A DNA stretch of 8,286 nucleotides from Clostridia bacterium (lineage in GTDB: Bacteria > Bacillota > Clostridia > RGIG8785): contig JAGAUM010000119.1 in assembly GCA_017620795.1 (NCBI GenBank), positions 1-8,286 on the forward strand, written 5' to 3'. Made by a program: the position numbers and the translations under genes. A model generated the notes under the pieces. It saw only the letters and a program-made list of their open reading frames with translations, made no database searches and had not been told where the DNA came from. Below are positions 1 to 7,612 of this stretch, piece by piece (the first letter of the stretch is position 1; each line of letters starts with the position of its first letter).

Positions 1-522
1 ACCATCCGCGCCATGAAAGCGGAGGGCAGACCCTTCTCGGGCTGTCTCTACTTCGGTCTCATGATTACCCCCGACGGTCCCAAGGTCATTGAGTACAACT
101 GCCGCTTCGGTGACCCCGAAACCCAAGTGGTATTACCCCTTTTAAAGACCGATTTATTGACCGTCATGCAGGCAGTTGCCGAAAAACGCCTGCACGAAAT
201 TGACCTGCAGTTTAGTGACGGTGCCGCTTGTTGCGTGATTTTAGCCTCCAAAGGCTATCCCCAAGCTTATGAAAGCGGTTGTCCCATCGTCCTGCCCGAG
301 CCTTCCGAGGACACCATGATTGTAGTGGCAGGTGCCAAACAGACCGAATCGGGTCTGGTTTCCGCAGGCGGTCGGGTATTGGGCGTTTGTGCCACCGCAC
401 CGACCTTAAAAGAAGCCATCGACCGTGCCTATGCCGAAACCAAGAAGGTAGACTTTAAAAACGGTTTCTGCCGTTCGGACATCGGCGCCCGTGCATTGCG
501 AATTTTGGAGGGGAACGAATAA
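1..522 (+). CDS. purD: Phosphoribosylamine-glycine ligase (GAR synthetase), C-terminal part
   Basis: PurD joins phosphoribosylamine and glycine using ATP to make glycinamide ribonucleotide, step two of purine biosynthesis, in the cytoplasm. Only the last 173 residues are visible; the family is usually about 420 residues, so the gene starts outside the window. The frame is open from base 1, and the ATG at base 13 is internal because family-like sequence (TIRA) precedes it. The ATP-grasp signature EYNCRFGDPETQ (visible residues 31-42) contains the conserved metal-binding Glu and Asn. The C-terminal domain ends with the typical DIGARAL motif. The stop codon TAA shares its last A with the purL ATG, so translation of the two is probably coupled. 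Seen: motifs and overlap. Known: family function. Identity is near certain. Confidence 0.96.
   Translation, partial: TIRAMKAEGRPFSGCLYFGLMITPDGPKVIEYNCRFGDPETQVVLPLLKTDLLTVMQAVAEKRLHEIDLQFSDGAACCVILASKGYPQAYESGCPIVLPEPSEDTMIVVAGAKQTESGLVSAGGRVLGVCATAPTLKEAIDRAYAETKKVDFKNGFCRSDIGARALRILEGNE
507..513 (+). promoter_or_regulatory. purL ribosome binding site inside the end of purD
   Basis: GGAGGGG lies 8 bases before the purL ATG at 522 and within the last codons of purD. Together with the one-base stop/start overlap (TAATG) this fixes the purL start and points to translational coupling. Confidence 0.8.
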
Positions 523-3500
523 TGGTATATCGCGTATATGTTGAAAAAATCGAGGGTCAGACCCACGAAGCAACGGCGTTGTTCCGTGATTTGACCACCT
601 TACTGGAACTGAAAAACTTAGAAAACCTGCGCCTCTTTCAGCGCTATGACGTGGAAGACGTTTCCGAGACTTTGTGGAACCAGAGCTTAGACACCGTCTT
701 TTCCGAACCCCAGGTAGACACCACCACCTTCGAGCTTCCCAAAGCCGACCGCCTTTTTGCGGTGGAATACCTGCCCGGCCAGTTCGACCAGCGTGCCGAC
801 TCTGCCCGTCAGTGTCTGCGCTTAATCGACCCGTCCTCCGAGCCGATTATTCGCACCGCTCGCGTCTATGCCTTATATGGCAACTTAACCGACGAGGATG
901 AGGCGAAAATCCGCCACTATGTAGTCAACCCTGTCGAAGCAAGAATCGCTTCGTTAGACACCGTTGACACCTTAAAGGTGGAGTATGACGTCCCCGAAAT
1001 GGTCAAGACCGTTGAGGGGTTCTTACAAATGGATATGGCCGCTTTGGCAGAATGCTCCAAGACCTGGGGCCTTGCCATGGACCTGGACGATTTGAAGTTC
1101 TGTCAGGACTACTTCAAGACTGAGGACCGTGACCCCACCCTGACCGAAATCCGCATGATTGACACCTACTGGTCGGACCACTGCCGTCACACCACCTTCT
1201 TGACCCATATTGATAAGGTCTCTTTCGAAGACCCCATGTTAGAGCAAGCCTTCGAGCGTTACAAAGCCTCCCGCAAAGCCTTGGGCAGAGAAGCAAAGCC
1301 CATGACCTTAATGGATGTTGCCACCTTGGCAGCCCGTCAGTTAAAGGCAGACGGCAAGCTTCCCAAACTGGACGAGTCGGAGGAAATCAACGCTTGTACC
1401 GTCAAAATGACCGTCGAGACCGAGAACGGCCCCGAACCCTGGTTATTGCTCTTTAAGAACGAGACCCACAACCACCCCACCGAAATCGAACCCTTCGGCG
1501 GTGCCGCTACCTGTATCGGTGGCGCCATCCGTGACCCCTTATCGGGTCGGTCTTATGTTTATGCCGCCATGCGTGTAACGGGTGCCGCAAACCCCTTGCG
1601 TCCTATTTCCGAAACCATGGAGGGCAAGCTTCCCCAGCGTAAACTGGTCACCACTGCCGCCGCAGGCTATAGCTCTTACGGCAACCAGATCGGTCTTGCC
1701 ACCTCTCAGGTAGACGAGCTCTATCACGAGGGCTATGCCGCAAAGCGTCTGGAAATCGGTGCTGTTTTGGGTGCCGCACCCCAGGAAAACGTGGTTCGCC
1801 TCGTTCCGTCTCCCGACGATATCATCGTCTTACTGGGTGGCAGAACCGGTCGTGACGGATGCGGCGGTGCTACTGGCTCCTCCAAATCCCATACCTTAGA
1901 ATCCTTAGAGTCCTGCGGTGCAGAAGTTCAGAAGGGTAACGCCCCCGAAGAACGGAAGCTCCAGCGCCTCTTCCGCAACCCCGAAGCAACCCGCATCATC
2001 AAGCGTTGTAACGACTTTGGTGCAGGTGGCGTCTCGGTTGCAGTCGGTGAGTTGGCAGACGGACTGATGATCAATCTGGACAAAGTTCCCAAGAAGTACG
2101 AAGGTCTGGACGGAACCGAGCTTGCCATCAGCGAATCGCAGGAGCGTATGGCAGTAGTTTTAGACCCCAAGGACCTGGACACCTTCTTAAAGCTTGCTGA
2201 CTCCGAGAACTTGGAAGCCACTGTCGTGGCAACGGTCACCGAAGAACCGCGCCTGCGTATGACCTGGCGTGATACGATGATTGTTGACCTGTCCCGTGAG
2301 TTCTTAAACTCCAACGGCGCAGAAAAACACACCGACATGCACCTGTTAAAGCCCGAATCCTATACCAAGGAAACGCCCGCTTGCTTCGCTTGCGGCATGA
2401 AGAACCTGGTAGGGGACTTAAACGTTTGCTCCAAGCAAGGCTTGTCCGAGCGTTTCGACTCCACCATCGGTGCAGGCACCGTCTTAATGCCTTTCGGTGG
2501 CAAGGAACAACGCACTCCGTCTCAGGCAATGGTTCACACCATCCCTGTCCGCTACGGTTACACCCCCACCTGTTCGTACATGGCATGGGGCTATAACCCC
2601 ATGATTACCGAGAAGAGCCCCTATCACGGCGCTTACCTCGCCGTCATTGAATCGGTGGCAAAGCTGGCAGCCGCAGGTGCTACCATGGAAGATACCTATC
2701 TGACCTTCCAGGAATACTTCGAAAAACCCAAGAACGACCCCCGTCGTTTTGGTAAGCCTTTATCCGCATTGCTTGGCGCCTTCTCTGCCCAGTTAGACTT
2801 GGGCATGGGCTCCATCGGTGGCAAAGACTCCATGAGCGGTAGCTTCGAGGACTTGGACGTTCCGCCGACCTTGGTTTCCTTCGCAGTTACCACTGGCCAT
2901 GTGTCTGAAGTCTGCTCTCCCGAGTTTAAGGGCGCAGGCCATCCCGTCATCTGGCTCCGTCCCGAAATGGACGAAAACGGCTTGCCCAAAGCCGACTCCT
3001 TCTTAAAGCTGGCAGCCAAGGTTCACGAAGTCATCAAGAGCGGCCGTTGTGTTGCCGCATACACCCCCACTTACGGCGGTGTGGCAGAAGCCATCTTCAA
3101 ACAAGCCATCGGTAATAACATCGGCTTTAAGTATAGTGACAAGGTCTCCCTGTCCGAAATCTTCGGCTACGCTTACGGCTCCTTTATCTTGGAGTTGACC
3201 GAAGCGTGCGACTGTGGCACGTTGCTGGGCTACACTACCGAGGAACAGACCCTGACCTTTGGCGAGTATACCTTAAACCTTTCTGACCTGCTTTCAATCT
3301 ACGAAGGCAAGTTGGAACCGGTCTATGCCAAGGATGCCAAGACCGCATCCAAGCTTCAGACCTTCAGCACTCCTGCGACCACTTGGGCAAAGCCCCAGAC
3401 AAGCGTCGCCAAGCCCTTGGCACTCTTGCCTGTTTTCCCTGGCACCAACTGCGAGTATGACACTGCCCGCGCCATTGAAGCGGCAGGCGGTAAGACCCAA

Positions 3501-4208
3501 ATCTTCGTCTTAAACACCTTAAGCGAGGAGGGCATCAACCGCTCGGTCAACGAGTTTGCCGAGGCGATGAAGCAGGCACAACTGATTGTCCTGCCTGGTG
3601 GTTTCTCCGGCGGTGACGAGCCGGACGGCTCGGGTAAGTTTATTACCGCCTTCTTCCGCAACCCCAAGATTGCAGAGCAGGTACAAGAACACTTACAAAA
3701 CCGCGACGGCTTGATGTGTGGTATCTGTAACGGCTTCCAAGCCCTGATTAAACTGGGTCTGGTGCCTTACGGTGAAATCCGTACCGCCACCAGCGAAAGC
3801 CCGACGTTGACCTTCAATACCATCGCCCGTCACCAGTCCCGCATCGTCCGCACCCGTGTGGCTTCCAACCAATCGCCTTGGTTGATGGAAACCAACGTCG
3901 GTGATGTCTTTACCGTTCCGATTTCTCATGGTGAGGGTCGCTTCTTCGCCCCCGAATCGGTGATTTTAGACCTGGCAAAGAACGGACAAATCGCTACCCA
4001 GTATGCAGACTTTGACGGCAACCCGTCCATGGACATTCTGCACAACCCCAACGGCTCTGCTTACGCCATCGAGGGTATCCTGTCCCCCGACGGACGCGTT
4101 TTGGGTAAGATGGGTCATAGCGAGCGTATCGGTCCTGCGCTGTATCAGAATGTGGAAGGCAACTACGATATGGGTATCTTCCGCTCTGCAGTAAAATACT
4201 TCAAGTAA
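522..4208 (+). CDS. purL: Phosphoribosylformylglycinamidine (FGAM) synthase, single-chain form
   Basis: PurL converts FGAR, glutamine and ATP to FGAM, step four of purine biosynthesis. At 1228 residues it is the long form that carries everything in one chain, so separate PurS and PurQ are not needed. Domains in order: a PurS-like N-terminus (about 1-170); a linker with WSDHCRH (217-223); the first AIRS-type half with [16 protein letters not shown] (312-327) and the glycine-rich [16 protein letters not shown] (439-454); the second half with GGKDSMS (766-772); and a class I glutamine amidotransferase domain from about 967. In that domain the nucleophile is Cys1069 (GICNGF), and His1199 with Glu1201 (GHSER) complete the triad. 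All key residues are present and the frame is unbroken. The sequence style (GHSER, GICNGFQ) matches the clostridial clade of long PurL. It is the second visible gene of the purD-purL-fhs operon. Confidence 0.97.
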   Translation: MVYRVYVEKIEGQTHEATALFRDLTTLLELKNLENLRLFQRYDVEDVSETLWNQSLDTVFSEPQVDTTTFELPKADRLFAVEYLPGQFDQRADSARQCLRLIDPSSEPIIRTARVYALYGNLTDEDEAKIRHYVVNPVEARIASLDTVDTLKVEYDVPEMVKTVEGFLQMDMAALAECSKTWGLAMDLDDLKFCQDYFKTEDRDPTLTEIRMIDTYWSDHCRHTTFLTHIDKVSFEDPMLEQAFERYKASRKALGREAKPMTLMDVATLAARQLKADGKLPKLDESEEINACTVKMTVETENGPEPWLLLFKNETHNHPTEIEPFGGAATCIGGAIRDPLSGRSYVYAAMRVTGAANPLRPISETMEGKLPQRKLVTTAAAGYSSYGNQIGLATSQVDELYHEGYAAKRLEIGAVLGAAPQENVVRLVPSPDDIIVLLGGRTGRDGCGGATGSSKSHTLESLESCGAEVQKGNAPEERKLQRLFRNPEATRIIKRCNDFGAGGVSVAVGELADGLMINLDKVPKKYEGLDGTELAISESQERMAVVLDPKDLDTFLKLADSENLEATVVATVTEEPRLRMTWRDTMIVDLSREFLNSNGAEKHTDMHLLKPESYTKETPACFACGMKNLVGDLNVCSKQGLSERFDSTIGAGTVLMPFGGKEQRTPSQAMVHTIPVRYGYTPTCSYMAWGYNPMITEKSPYHGAYLAVIESVAKLAAAGATMEDTYLTFQEYFEKPKNDPRRFGKPLSALLGAFSAQLDLGMGSIGGKDSMSGSFEDLDVPPTLVSFAVTTGHVSEVCSPEFKGAGHPVIWLRPEMDENGLPKADSFLKLAAKVHEVIKSGRCVAAYTPTYGGVAEAIFKQAIGNNIGFKYSDKVSLSEIFGYAYGSFILELTEACDCGTLLGYTTEEQTLTFGEYTLNLSDLLSIYEGKLEPVYAKDAKTASKLQTFSTPATTWAKPQTSVAKPLALLPVFPGTNCEYDTARAIEAAGGKTQIFVLNTLSEEGINRSVNEFAEAMKQAQLIVLPGGFSGGDEPDGSGKFITAFFRNPKIAEQVQEHLQNRDGLMCGICNGFQALIKLGLVPYGEIRTATSESPTLTFNTIARHQSRIVRTRVASNQSPWLMETNVGDVFTVPISHGEGRFFAPESVILDLAKNGQIATQYADFDGNPSMDILHNPNGSAYAIEGILSPDGRVLGKMGHSERIGPALYQNVEGNYDMGIFRSAVKYFK

Positions 4209-4221
4209 AAGGGGAGTTATC

Positions 4222-5889
4222 ATGAAAACGGATATTGAAATTGCACAGTCCTGTCAGTTAAAACCCATTTCCGAGATTGCCGCAACGGCAAACATTGACC
4301 CCAAGTACTTAGAACCCTATGGCTCCAATAAAGCCAAAGTGGACCTGTCTCTGCTTCGGGACCTGCCTGAGCGGAACAGCAAGCTGATTTTAGTTACCGC
4401 CATTACCCCCACCCCTGCAGGGGAGGGCAAGACCACGACCACCATCGGTCTGGCAGACGGCTTGCGTAAAATCGGCAAGAATGTCATGGTCGCTCTGCGT
4501 GAGCCTTCCTTAGGCCCTGTCTTCGGGGTCAAGGGCGGTGCCGCAGGGGGTGGCTATGCACAGGTCGTCCCCATGGAGGAAATCAACCTCCACTTCACGG
4601 GCGACTTCCACGCCATCGGCGCGGCAAACAACCTGCTTGCCGCCATGCTGGACAACCACATCTACCAAGGCAACAAGTTAAACATCGACCCCCGTCGCAT
4701 CACCTGGAAGCGTTGCGTGGACATGAACGACCGTCAGCTCCGCTACGTGACCGACGGTTTGGGTGGTCGGGTCAACGGTGTTCCCCGTGAAGACGGCTAT
4801 GACATCACCGTTGCTTCGGAGATTATGGCAGTGTTGTGCTTGTCAACCTCCATTACCGACTTAAAAGAGCGTCTGTCCCGCATCATTGTCGGCTACACCT
4901 ATCAGGATGAGCCCGTTACCGCAGGTCAGTTAAACGCCCAAGGCGCTATGACCGCGCTGTTAAAGGACGCTTTAAAGCCCAATCTGGTCCAGACCTTAGA
5001 AGGCACCCCTGCCTTTGTCCATGGCGGACCTTTCGCCAACATCGCCCATGGTTGTAACTCGGTCATTGCCACCAACATGGCATTGAAACTGGGCGACTAT
5101 GTAGTTACCGAAGCCGGCTTTGGCGCAGACTTGGGCGCTGAAAAGTTCCTGGACATCAAGTGCCGTGCCGCAGGGTTAACTCCTGCCGCAGTGGTCATCG
5201 TTGCCACCGTCCGTGCCTTAAAGATGCATGGGGGTCTTGCCAAGACCGAGCTGGGCACCGAGAATGTGGAAGCACTGGAAAAGGGTATCCCCAACCTGCT
5301 CCGTCATGTGTCCAATATCAAAAATGTTTACGGCCTGCCGTCGGTGGTTGCAGTCAATCGCTTCCCCACTGATACCGACCGTGAAATCGACTGCATTATT
5401 GAAAAGTGCAAGGAGCTGGGCGTTAACGTGGTTCTGTCCACTGTCTGGGCAGATGGCGGTAACGGCGGCATCGCTATGGCAGAAGAGGTGGTTCGTCTTT
5501 GCGAACAGGAAAACCACTTTGCCTATAGCTACGAATCCGACCTTTCTCTGGAAGAAAAAATCACCGCAGTGGTTCAAAAGGTCTACGGTGGTGACGGCAT
5601 CTCCATCCTGCCTGCCGCCAAGAAGCAGTTAGACCGCTTGACCGAGCTGGGCTACGGTTCCTTGCCCGTCTGTATGGCAAAGACCCAGTACAGCTTCTCG
5701 GACGATCCCAAGAAGCTGGGCGCTCCCGAGGGCTTTACAGTCACCATTAAAAATGTCCGCGTTTCTGCAGGTGCAGGGTTCGTGGTCGTCTTAACCGGTG
5801 ACATCATGACCATGCCGGGGTTGCCACCCGTCCCTGCCGCTGAAAAAATCGACGTGGACGAAAACGGCGTCATCACAGGATTGTTCTAA
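4222..5889 (+). CDS. fhs: Formate-tetrahydrofolate ligase (10-formyl-THF synthetase)
   Basis: Fhs condenses formate and tetrahydrofolate with ATP to give 10-formyl-tetrahydrofolate, the entry point of formate into one-carbon metabolism. At 555 residues it matches the usual length of about 555-560. The ATP-binding loop [11 protein letters not shown] is at 62-72, followed by the family signatures [18 protein letters not shown] (94-111) and FTGDFHAI (125-132). The start is fixed by GGGGAG at 4211-4216, five bases before the ATG. It begins 13 bases after the purL stop with no terminator between, so it is inferred to be co-transcribed with the purine genes, whose two formyl transfer steps (GAR and AICAR) use its product. 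In acetogens the same enzyme serves the Wood-Ljungdahl pathway, but nothing else of that pathway is visible here. The gene looks intact. Confidence 0.97.
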   Translation: MKTDIEIAQSCQLKPISEIAATANIDPKYLEPYGSNKAKVDLSLLRDLPERNSKLILVTAITPTPAGEGKTTTTIGLADGLRKIGKNVMVALREPSLGPVFGVKGGAAGGGYAQVVPMEEINLHFTGDFHAIGAANNLLAAMLDNHIYQGNKLNIDPRRITWKRCVDMNDRQLRYVTDGLGGRVNGVPREDGYDITVASEIMAVLCLSTSITDLKERLSRIIVGYTYQDEPVTAGQLNAQGAMTALLKDALKPNLVQTLEGTPAFVHGGPFANIAHGCNSVIATNMALKLGDYVVTEAGFGADLGAEKFLDIKCRAAGLTPAAVVIVATVRALKMHGGLAKTELGTENVEALEKGIPNLLRHVSNIKNVYGLPSVVAVNRFPTDTDREIDCIIEKCKELGVNVVLSTVWADGGNGGIAMAEEVVRLCEQENHFAYSYESDLSLEEKITAVVQKVYGGDGISILPAAKKQLDRLTELGYGSLPVCMAKTQYSFSDDPKKLGAPEGFTVTIKNVRVSAGAGFVVVLTGDIMTMPGLPPVPAAEKIDVDENGVITGLF

Positions 5890-5891
5890 AA

Positions 5892-5925
5892 CAAAAAAGA
5901 GAAGCCGAAGGGCTTCTCTTTTTTG
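5892..5925. terminator. Bidirectional intrinsic terminator between fhs and ferritin
   Basis: A perfect 15-bp inverted repeat (5892-5906 paired with 5911-5925) closes on a GAAG tetraloop. The GC-rich core is GAGAAGCC/GGCTTCTC. Six A precede the core and six T follow it, so each strand reads a hairpin with a U tract. It begins three bases after the fhs stop and ends nine bases before the ferritin stop on the other strand. This placement suits termination of both convergent operons. A further T run lies at 5930-5936 on the + strand. Confidence 0.93.
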
Positions 5926-5934
5926 TTGCTTTTT

Positions 5935-6450
5935 TTACAGAACCAACGAGGGAGCGGTGTAAACGCGTGCCGCCAGTTCGTTGTTCAGATCGTAAAGGCT
6001 CTTGGGGTTGGAACCAAACAGCTCCATCTTGGCAATCATGTCACGAGCGTTGGTTTCTTCTTCGCCCTGCTCTTTGACAAACCAGTCTAAAAACTGCATG
6101 GTGCGGAAATCGCGTGCATCGTAGGCTTCGGCATAGATGGCATCGATTAAAGAGGTGACATATTCCTCATGCTCTAACCCTGCTTGTAGTACTGCCATGT
6201 CCGAATCCAACACCTTGTCGGGCTTTGCAATGGCTTCCAAGGTAACCTTGGCGTCATTGTTCTGTAAGTAGCGGTAGAAGAGCATTGCGTGGTCCCGCTC
6301 TTCTTGCGCCTGAATATAATACCAGTTGGCAAACCCGTTTAAGTTCCGCTCCTCAAAGTAGTTGGAAAAATCCAAGTACAGGTATGCGGAGTATAACTCT
6401 TTGTTGATTTGCTGATTTAACAGCTCTCTTACTTTTTCACTTAATTTCAT
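5935..6450 (-). CDS. ftnA: Ferritin, non-haem, FtnA type
   Basis: This is an iron-storage protein that oxidises Fe(II) and mineralises it inside a 24-subunit cytoplasmic shell. Its 171 residues are a typical length. Ferroxidase-centre residues can be placed by analogy with E. coli FtnA with an offset of one: Glu18 (NKELYSAY), Tyr25, Glu50, Glu51 and His54 (QEERDH), Glu95 (HEEY), then Glu127, Gln128 and Glu131 (KEQGEEE). All are present, so it should be catalytically competent. I see no sign of the bacterioferritin haem-ligand arrangement. The start is supported by GGAGGAA at 6457-6463, which lies inside the last codons of the rubredoxin gene; only three bases separate the genes. Co-occurrence with rubredoxin suggests linked iron and redox handling, which is inference. 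It is the last gene of its operon and ends at the shared terminator. Confidence 0.95.
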   Translation of the reverse strand: MKLSEKVRELLNQQINKELYSAYLYLDFSNYFEERNLNGFANWYYIQAQEERDHAMLFYRYLQNNDAKVTLEAIAKPDKVLDSDMAVLQAGLEHEEYVTSLIDAIYAEAYDARDFRTMQFLDWFVKEQGEEETNARDMIAKMELFGSNPKSLYDLNNELAARVYTAPSLVL

Positions 6451-6453
6451 GGC

Positions 6454-6612
6454 TTATTCCTCCGAAAACATGTCTTTGCCTACACCGCAGAGGGGGCATT
6501 CAAAATCCTCGGGCAGGTCTTCAAACTTGGTACCGGGAGCAATTCCCAAATCGGGAGCGCCCAGTTCTTCGTCATAAACCCAACCGCATGCGTCGCAAAC
6601 ATACTTCTTCAT
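6454..6612 (-). CDS. Rubredoxin
   Basis: This is a small one-electron carrier with a single Fe(Cys)4 site, cytoplasmic, 52 residues, the classic length. The four iron ligands are Cys6 and Cys9 (CDACGW) and Cys39 and Cys42 (CPLCG). The usual aromatic core residues are present (Tyr4, Trp11, Tyr13, Phe30, Phe37, Phe49). An upstream ATG at 6651 would add 13 residues, but these fall inside the previous gene. The start at 6612 is preferred because AAGGAGG sits eight bases before it and [11 protein letters not shown] is the canonical N-terminus. It lies 16 bases after the DUF4886-rubredoxin gene and three bases before ferritin. It is about 61% identical to the rubredoxin domain at the end of the upstream gene, which suggests duplication. 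The partner protein cannot be told from sequence. Confidence 0.95.
   Translation of the reverse strand: MKKYVCDACGWVYDEELGAPDLGIAPGTKFEDLPEDFECPLCGVGKDMFSEE
6457..6463 (-). promoter_or_regulatory. Ferritin ribosome binding site inside rubredoxin codons
   Basis: Read on the - strand the site is GGAGGAA, seven bases from the ferritin ATG. It also encodes the end of rubredoxin (Ser-Glu-Glu). A ribosome finishing rubredoxin therefore covers the ferritin initiation site, so coupled translation is likely. Confidence 0.75.
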
Positions 6613-6790
6613 TACAAAATCCTCCTTATTATTTAACATCCTTCTCGGCAAAAGCTATTTTGGGTGTGCCGCATTGGGGACACGCAAACTCGTCGGGAAG
6701 GTCTTCAAACTTGGTTCCTGGTGCAATGTCCATGTGGGGAGCACCGGTGTCGCGGTCATACATCCAACCGCAGGCCGCACAAGCGAATTT
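6460..6790 (-). repeat. Duplicated rubredoxin module (two 147-base copies)
   Basis: Copy A is the fused domain (6644-6790) and copy B the stand-alone gene (6460-6606), 184 bases apart. By my hand alignment they share 30 of 49 residues without gaps. The longest identical DNA stretch I noticed is 17 bases (6515-6531 and 6699-6715), encoding the TKFEDL region. The divergence argues for an old duplication or separate recruitment, not a recent copy. Confidence 0.8.
6621..6627 (-). promoter_or_regulatory. Rubredoxin ribosome binding site
   Basis: AAGGAGG on the - strand lies eight bases before the ATG at 6612 and decides this start over the in-frame ATG at 6651. It directly follows tandem TAA TAA stops (6631-6626) that close the upstream gene. 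Confidence 0.85.
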
Positions 6791-7051
6791 TCGGGTCTTG
6801 TTAAAGGTGCGATAGCTCTTGCAAATCCGCTTTACTACGGGGTGAATCTTTTTAAACGCTTCTTCTCCGATGGGCTCATCCCAGTCGGTGAAGTTGATTT
6901 CGTCAATGTCGTTGCCTGTTAACATGGCATACCAGGTTAACCCCAAGGCATACCGCCCTAACCCAAGGCTTGCATGGAAGGTGTCACGGTGAACCTTTTC
7001 GATGCCTGCATCCAACAGGTAGTAAAACACCTCACCCGAGGGGATTACCAT
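6629..7051 (-). CDS. C-terminal piece: end of DUF4886 domain plus rubredoxin domain
   Basis: This frame is open from just after the TAG; the first ATG is at 7051 and gives 140 residues. It carries the Asp/His motif of the hydrolase-like domain (RDTFHAS) and the complete four-cysteine rubredoxin domain, joined by a short polar linker around [10 protein letters not shown]. The ATG at 7051 has no Shine-Dalgarno sequence before it and sits in the middle of a family-conserved stretch. Independent translation is therefore doubtful and would need reinitiation 18 bases after the stop. The domain assignments are firmer than the start. Confidence 0.6.
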   Translation of the reverse strand: MVIPSGEVFYYLLDAGIEKVHRDTFHASLGLGRYALGLTWYAMLTGNDIDEINFTDWDEPIGEEAFKKIHPVVKRICKSYRTFNKTRKFACAACGWMYDRDTGAPHMDIAPGTKFEDLPDEFACPQCGTPKIAFAEKDVK

Positions 7052-7069
7052 GTTTAAGTTGCAGTCATA

Positions 7070-7072
7070 CTA
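7070..7072 (-). other. In-frame TAG codon within the DUF4886-rubredoxin gene
   Basis: Codon 155 reads TAG with the codons TAC GCG before and TAT GAC TGC after it. The frame is identical on both sides. All intact genes ending in this window stop with TAA or TGA, and the long purL and fhs frames contain no in-frame TAG, so a general reassignment of TAG is unlikely. A single change from CAG (Gln) would explain it. Confidence 0.85.
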
Positions 7073-7534
7073 CGCGTAAAACCCGATGCGCTTGATATCC
7101 CAGACCATCTTGCGATAATCGTCAGAGCCTAACTGCGCCAGACGCTCGGACCCTTTTTCATACGCCCAGGTCTGATGCAAAGCAATCTTGGACTTGGGAC
7201 AGAACTTGCGGATATAAGCAACCAGCTCCGAAAGGTAAGGATTGAACGTGTCATAATCGTGGGCAAGATGACTGACCTGCTGAACGGTGATGATATCCCA
7301 ACGACGGTTTAACAGCGCTTCTTTTAATGAAACACGAAACCCGATAGTCTCTCCGTTCATCTCTAACCAGTATGCCTTGTTATCTCCAAGCATATTCCGA
7401 TGGTGCTGCTCTAACGAGCAACCGCCGATACAAAGGTTGTAGGTGTTTAATTCCACCCCTGCACTTTTGGCAATGCGGTGCAGATACCGCTGTGCATCCT
7501 GAGAAAAACTGTTTCCAATGGATAAGATATTCAT
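7070..7534 (-). CDS. N-terminal piece of the interrupted DUF4886 protein
   Basis: These are the 154 residues that would be made if the TAG at 7072-7070 ends translation. The start MNILSIGNSFS at 7534 is chosen because GAGGTG lies six bases before it and the SGNH Ser motif normally sits at the extreme N-terminus. An in-frame ATG at 7564 is rejected since it lies upstream of the likely -10 box. This piece holds putative Ser9 and the QQVS block but lacks the Asp/His motif, so on its own it should not be an active hydrolase if the family mechanism applies. Confidence 0.7.
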   Translation of the reverse strand: MNILSIGNSFSQDAQRYLHRIAKSAGVELNTYNLCIGGCSLEQHHRNMLGDNKAYWLEMNGETIGFRVSLKEALLNRRWDIITVQQVSHLAHDYDTFNPYLSELVAYIRKFCPKSKIALHQTWAYEKGSERLAQLGSDDYRKMVWDIKRIGFYA

Positions 7535-7552
7535 ACCATTCACCTCAAGGGT

Positions 7553-7581
7553 ATTGTAGCACAAGTTTCATCCAAATTCAA
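7553..7581 (-). promoter_or_regulatory. Candidate sigma-A promoter for the DUF4886-rubredoxin-ferritin unit
   Basis: On the - strand, TTGAAT (7581-7576), a 17-base spacer and TACAAT (7558-7553) with TG one base upstream (extended -10). The predicted start near 7546 would leave a leader of only about 12 bases with the ribosome site at its very 5' end. The -35 box begins two bases past the T tract of the mscL terminator. Confidence 0.65.
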
Positions 7582-7582
7582 G

Positions 7583-7612
7583 AAAAAAGAGGAGCAGTTG
7601 CTCCTCTTTTTT
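7583..7612 (-). terminator. Intrinsic terminator after mscL, overlapping its stop codon
   Basis: A perfect 14-bp inverted repeat (7583-7596 with 7599-7612) has core GAGGAGCA/TGCTCCTC and a run of six T on the - strand side (7588-7583). The left arm begins within the TAA stop of mscL. A matching A run on the other side makes it symmetric, though no + strand gene ends here. Confidence 0.88.

Larger units (their letters stand above)
6629..7534 (-). pseudogene. DUF4886 SGNH-hydrolase-like protein fused to a rubredoxin domain, interrupted by an in-frame TAG
   Basis: Read through the stop, this is one frame of 301 codons. Residues 1-241 resemble the DUF4886 family, related to SGNH/GDSL esterases: IGNSFSQ with the putative nucleophile Ser9, a CIGGCS glycine block near 45, TVQQVSH in the middle, then IPSGEVF (164-170) and [13 protein letters not shown] with Asp184 and His187 as the putative remaining catalytic residues. 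Residues 249-297 form a full rubredoxin domain with Cys252, Cys255, Cys285 and Cys288. Codon 155 (7072-7070) is TAG. Both sides lie in the same frame and family similarity continues without a gap, so no frameshift is involved. No signal peptide is seen, so it is probably cytoplasmic. The substrate is unknown. It could be a recent pseudogene, a readthrough gene, or a sequence error. Confidence 0.72.

Noticed and set aside
13..522. ATG at 13 as a gene start
   Set aside because: It is an internal methionine of purD; the frame is open to the window edge and the preceding residues fit the family.
1928..2338. 136-codon antisense open frame inside purL
   Set aside because: It is a shadow of the codon bias of purL; no ribosome site or recognisable domain.
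5228..5632. 134-codon open frame in another frame of fhs
   Set aside because: It lies wholly inside the conserved fhs gene and shows no protein family features.
6613..6640. PerR/Fur-like operator in the AT-rich stretch before rubredoxin
   Set aside because: The AT-rich bases are explained by the tandem TAA stops; no convincing 15-base or longer dyad matching those boxes was seen.
6613..6651. Upstream ATG for rubredoxin at 6651
   Set aside because: It would overlap the preceding gene, has no good ribosome site, and adds 13 residues absent from rubredoxins. The ATG at 6612 has AAGGAGG at ideal spacing.
7070..7072. Genome-wide reassignment of TAG to an amino acid
   Set aside because: No other in-frame TAG occurs in about 1780 codons of purL and fhs, so one occurrence does not support a changed code.
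6629..7564. Frameshift or programmed -1 slippage as the cause of the split DUF4886 gene
   Set aside because: The two pieces lie in the same frame (starts 513 bases apart), and the GGGTTTT run before the stop is not in slippery register. Only a stop codon separates them.
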